Part shown: in pieces, positions 5,025-5,491 of the stretch
Layout: each line of letters begins with the position of its first letter
Position numbering within the stretch: the stretch's first letter is position 1
Assembly (NCBI GenBank): GCA_023390055.1
Contig: JAEWDP010000174.1
Location: forward strand, 1 to 5,491
Length of the DNA stretch: 5,491 bases
Reading direction: 5' to 3'
Source of the DNA: Pseudomonadota bacterium
Lineage (GTDB): Bacteria > Pseudomonadota > Alphaproteobacteria > Rhizobiales > Rhizobiaceae
Notes under the pieces: generated by a model
Database searches by the model: none
What the model was told of the DNA's origin: nothing
What the model saw: only the letters and a program-made list of their open reading frames with translations
Position numbers and translations under genes: made by a program

Positions 5025-5390
5025 ATGAAGAAGAAGATACTGACTGTGGATGACTCGCGAACAATCCGGAACATGCTTCTGGTGACGCTCAACAATGCCG
5101 GGTTTGAAACAGTGCAGGCAGAAGATGGCGTTGAGGGTCTCGAAGTTCTCGAGGATGTCAATCCGGATGTCATCGTGACGGACATCAACATGCCGCGCCT
5201 TGACGGCTTCGGGTTTATAGAAGGTGTGCGCCGCAACGAAAAGTACCGGGCGGTTCCGATCCTGGTGCTGACCACCGAAAGTGATGCGGACAAGAAGAAC
5301 CGGGCGCGTGAGGCCGGTGCGACCGGCTGGATCGTCAAGCCGTTCGATCCTGCCAAGCTCATCGACGCCATCGAGCGCGTCACAGCCTGA
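5025..5390 (+). CDS. cheY1: Chemotaxis response regulator CheY1
   Basis: This is a stand-alone receiver domain of 121 residues, the normal size for CheY. It has the acidic pair Asp9-Asp10, the phospho-acceptor Asp53 in VTDINMP, Thr83 in LTTES, and Lys105 in VKPF. Trp102 takes the place of Tyr106 of E. coli CheY. No DNA-binding or output domain follows, so it acts by protein contact. In rhizobial operons of this order the first CheY (CheY1) is known mainly as a phosphate sink that drains phosphate back from CheY2 through CheA, rather than as the main motor regulator; here that role is inferred from position. The start is supported by AAGGAG at 5010-5015, 9 nt upstream and inside the end of the cheS-like gene, with only 3 bp between the genes. 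The CheY family is certain; sink role likely. Confidence 0.93.
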   Translation: MKKKILTVDDSRTIRNMLLVTLNNAGFETVQAEDGVEGLEVLEDVNPDVIVTDINMPRLDGFGFIEGVRRNEKYRAVPILVLTTESDADKKNRAREAGATGWIVKPFDPAKLIDAIERVTA

Positions 5391-5405
5391 AGTAATTGCC
5401 TGACC

Positions 5406-5409
5406 AGGA
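5406..5409 (+). promoter_or_regulatory. Ribosome binding site selecting the first cheA ATG
   Basis: AGGA lies 9 nt before ATG 5419 and 15 nt before the in-frame ATG 5425, so the first ATG is favoured. Confidence 0.55.
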
Positions 5410-5418
5410 TTTCACCAG

Positions 5419-5491
5419 ATGGACATGAACGAAATTAAAGAGATCTTCTTCCAGGAGTGCGAGGAACAGCTCGCGGAACTGGAATCGGGGC
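5419..5491 (+). CDS. cheA: Chemotaxis histidine kinase CheA, first 24 codons (partial)
   Basis: The frame starts with ATG at 5419, 28 bp after the cheY1 stop, and runs off the right edge. The visible residues are MDMNEIKEIFFQECEEQLAE followed by LESG. An acidic helix of the form (phe)-x-x-E-(ala/cys)-x-E-x-L-x-x-(leu)-E is how the P1 (Hpt) domain of CheA begins; the phosphorylated histidine of P1 would come around residue 45-50 and is outside the window. CheA takes the signal from the receptor upstream and phosphorylates the CheY proteins. Position after cheY1 fits the rhizobial operon. The fragment is short, so the call leans on both motif and context. Confidence 0.88.
   Translation, partial: MDMNEIKEIFFQECEEQLAELESG

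Noticed and set aside
4883..5383. 166-codon minus-strand ORF covering cheY1
   Set aside because: Antisense shadow; cheY1 on the plus strand has every receiver-domain residue in place.

Overview
The window looks like chromosome from a rhizobial alphaproteobacterium (Rhizobiaceae or a close relative such as the Agrobacterium/Rhizobium/Sinorhizobium group). The strongest evidence is the gene order at the right end: a soluble methyl-accepting chemotaxis protein, a 97-residue CheS-like STAS protein, cheY1, then cheA. This is the order of the opening genes of the major rhizobial chemotaxis operon. The call rests on protein motifs and gene order read by eye; no database search was possible.

Left part (1-1759, minus strand): a compact tripartite TRAP transporter operon in the order dctP (periplasmic binding protein), dctQ (small permease subunit), dctM (large permease subunit, cut by the window edge). 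dctP and dctQ are 5 bp apart; dctQ and dctM overlap by 4 bp (ATGA). Together they would drive sodium- or proton-coupled uptake of an organic acid or similar small solute. The substrate cannot be read from the sequence.

Middle (1760-3078): a divergent intergenic region, then a complete plus-strand gene for a 3-methyladenine (alkylpurine) DNA glycosylase of the AAG/MPG family with all its recognisable active-site residues. About 470 bp without a convincing gene follow. That gap holds two TTAACC repeats (one of them TTAACCAT, resembling a CtrA half-site), several short inverted repeats and a doubtful 47-codon ORF. It is the presumed control region of the chemotaxis operon.

Right part (3079-5491, plus strand): icpA/mcp-like receptor, cheS-like gene, cheY1 and the first 24 codons of cheA, tightly spaced (1-bp overlap, 3 bp and 28 bp gaps). 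The receptor has no membrane segment, an N-terminal globin-coupled-sensor (protoglobin) fold and a C-terminal MCP signalling hairpin. At the place where heme-binding relatives have the proximal histidine, it has glutamate. The CheS-like protein also lacks the serine that STAS antagonists phosphorylate. Both look like sensor or switch folds re-used after losing their original chemistry. I see no mobile element, CRISPR array, tRNA or rRNA in the window. No wholly new system is evident; the most notable points are these two altered domains and the structured leader in front of the operon.
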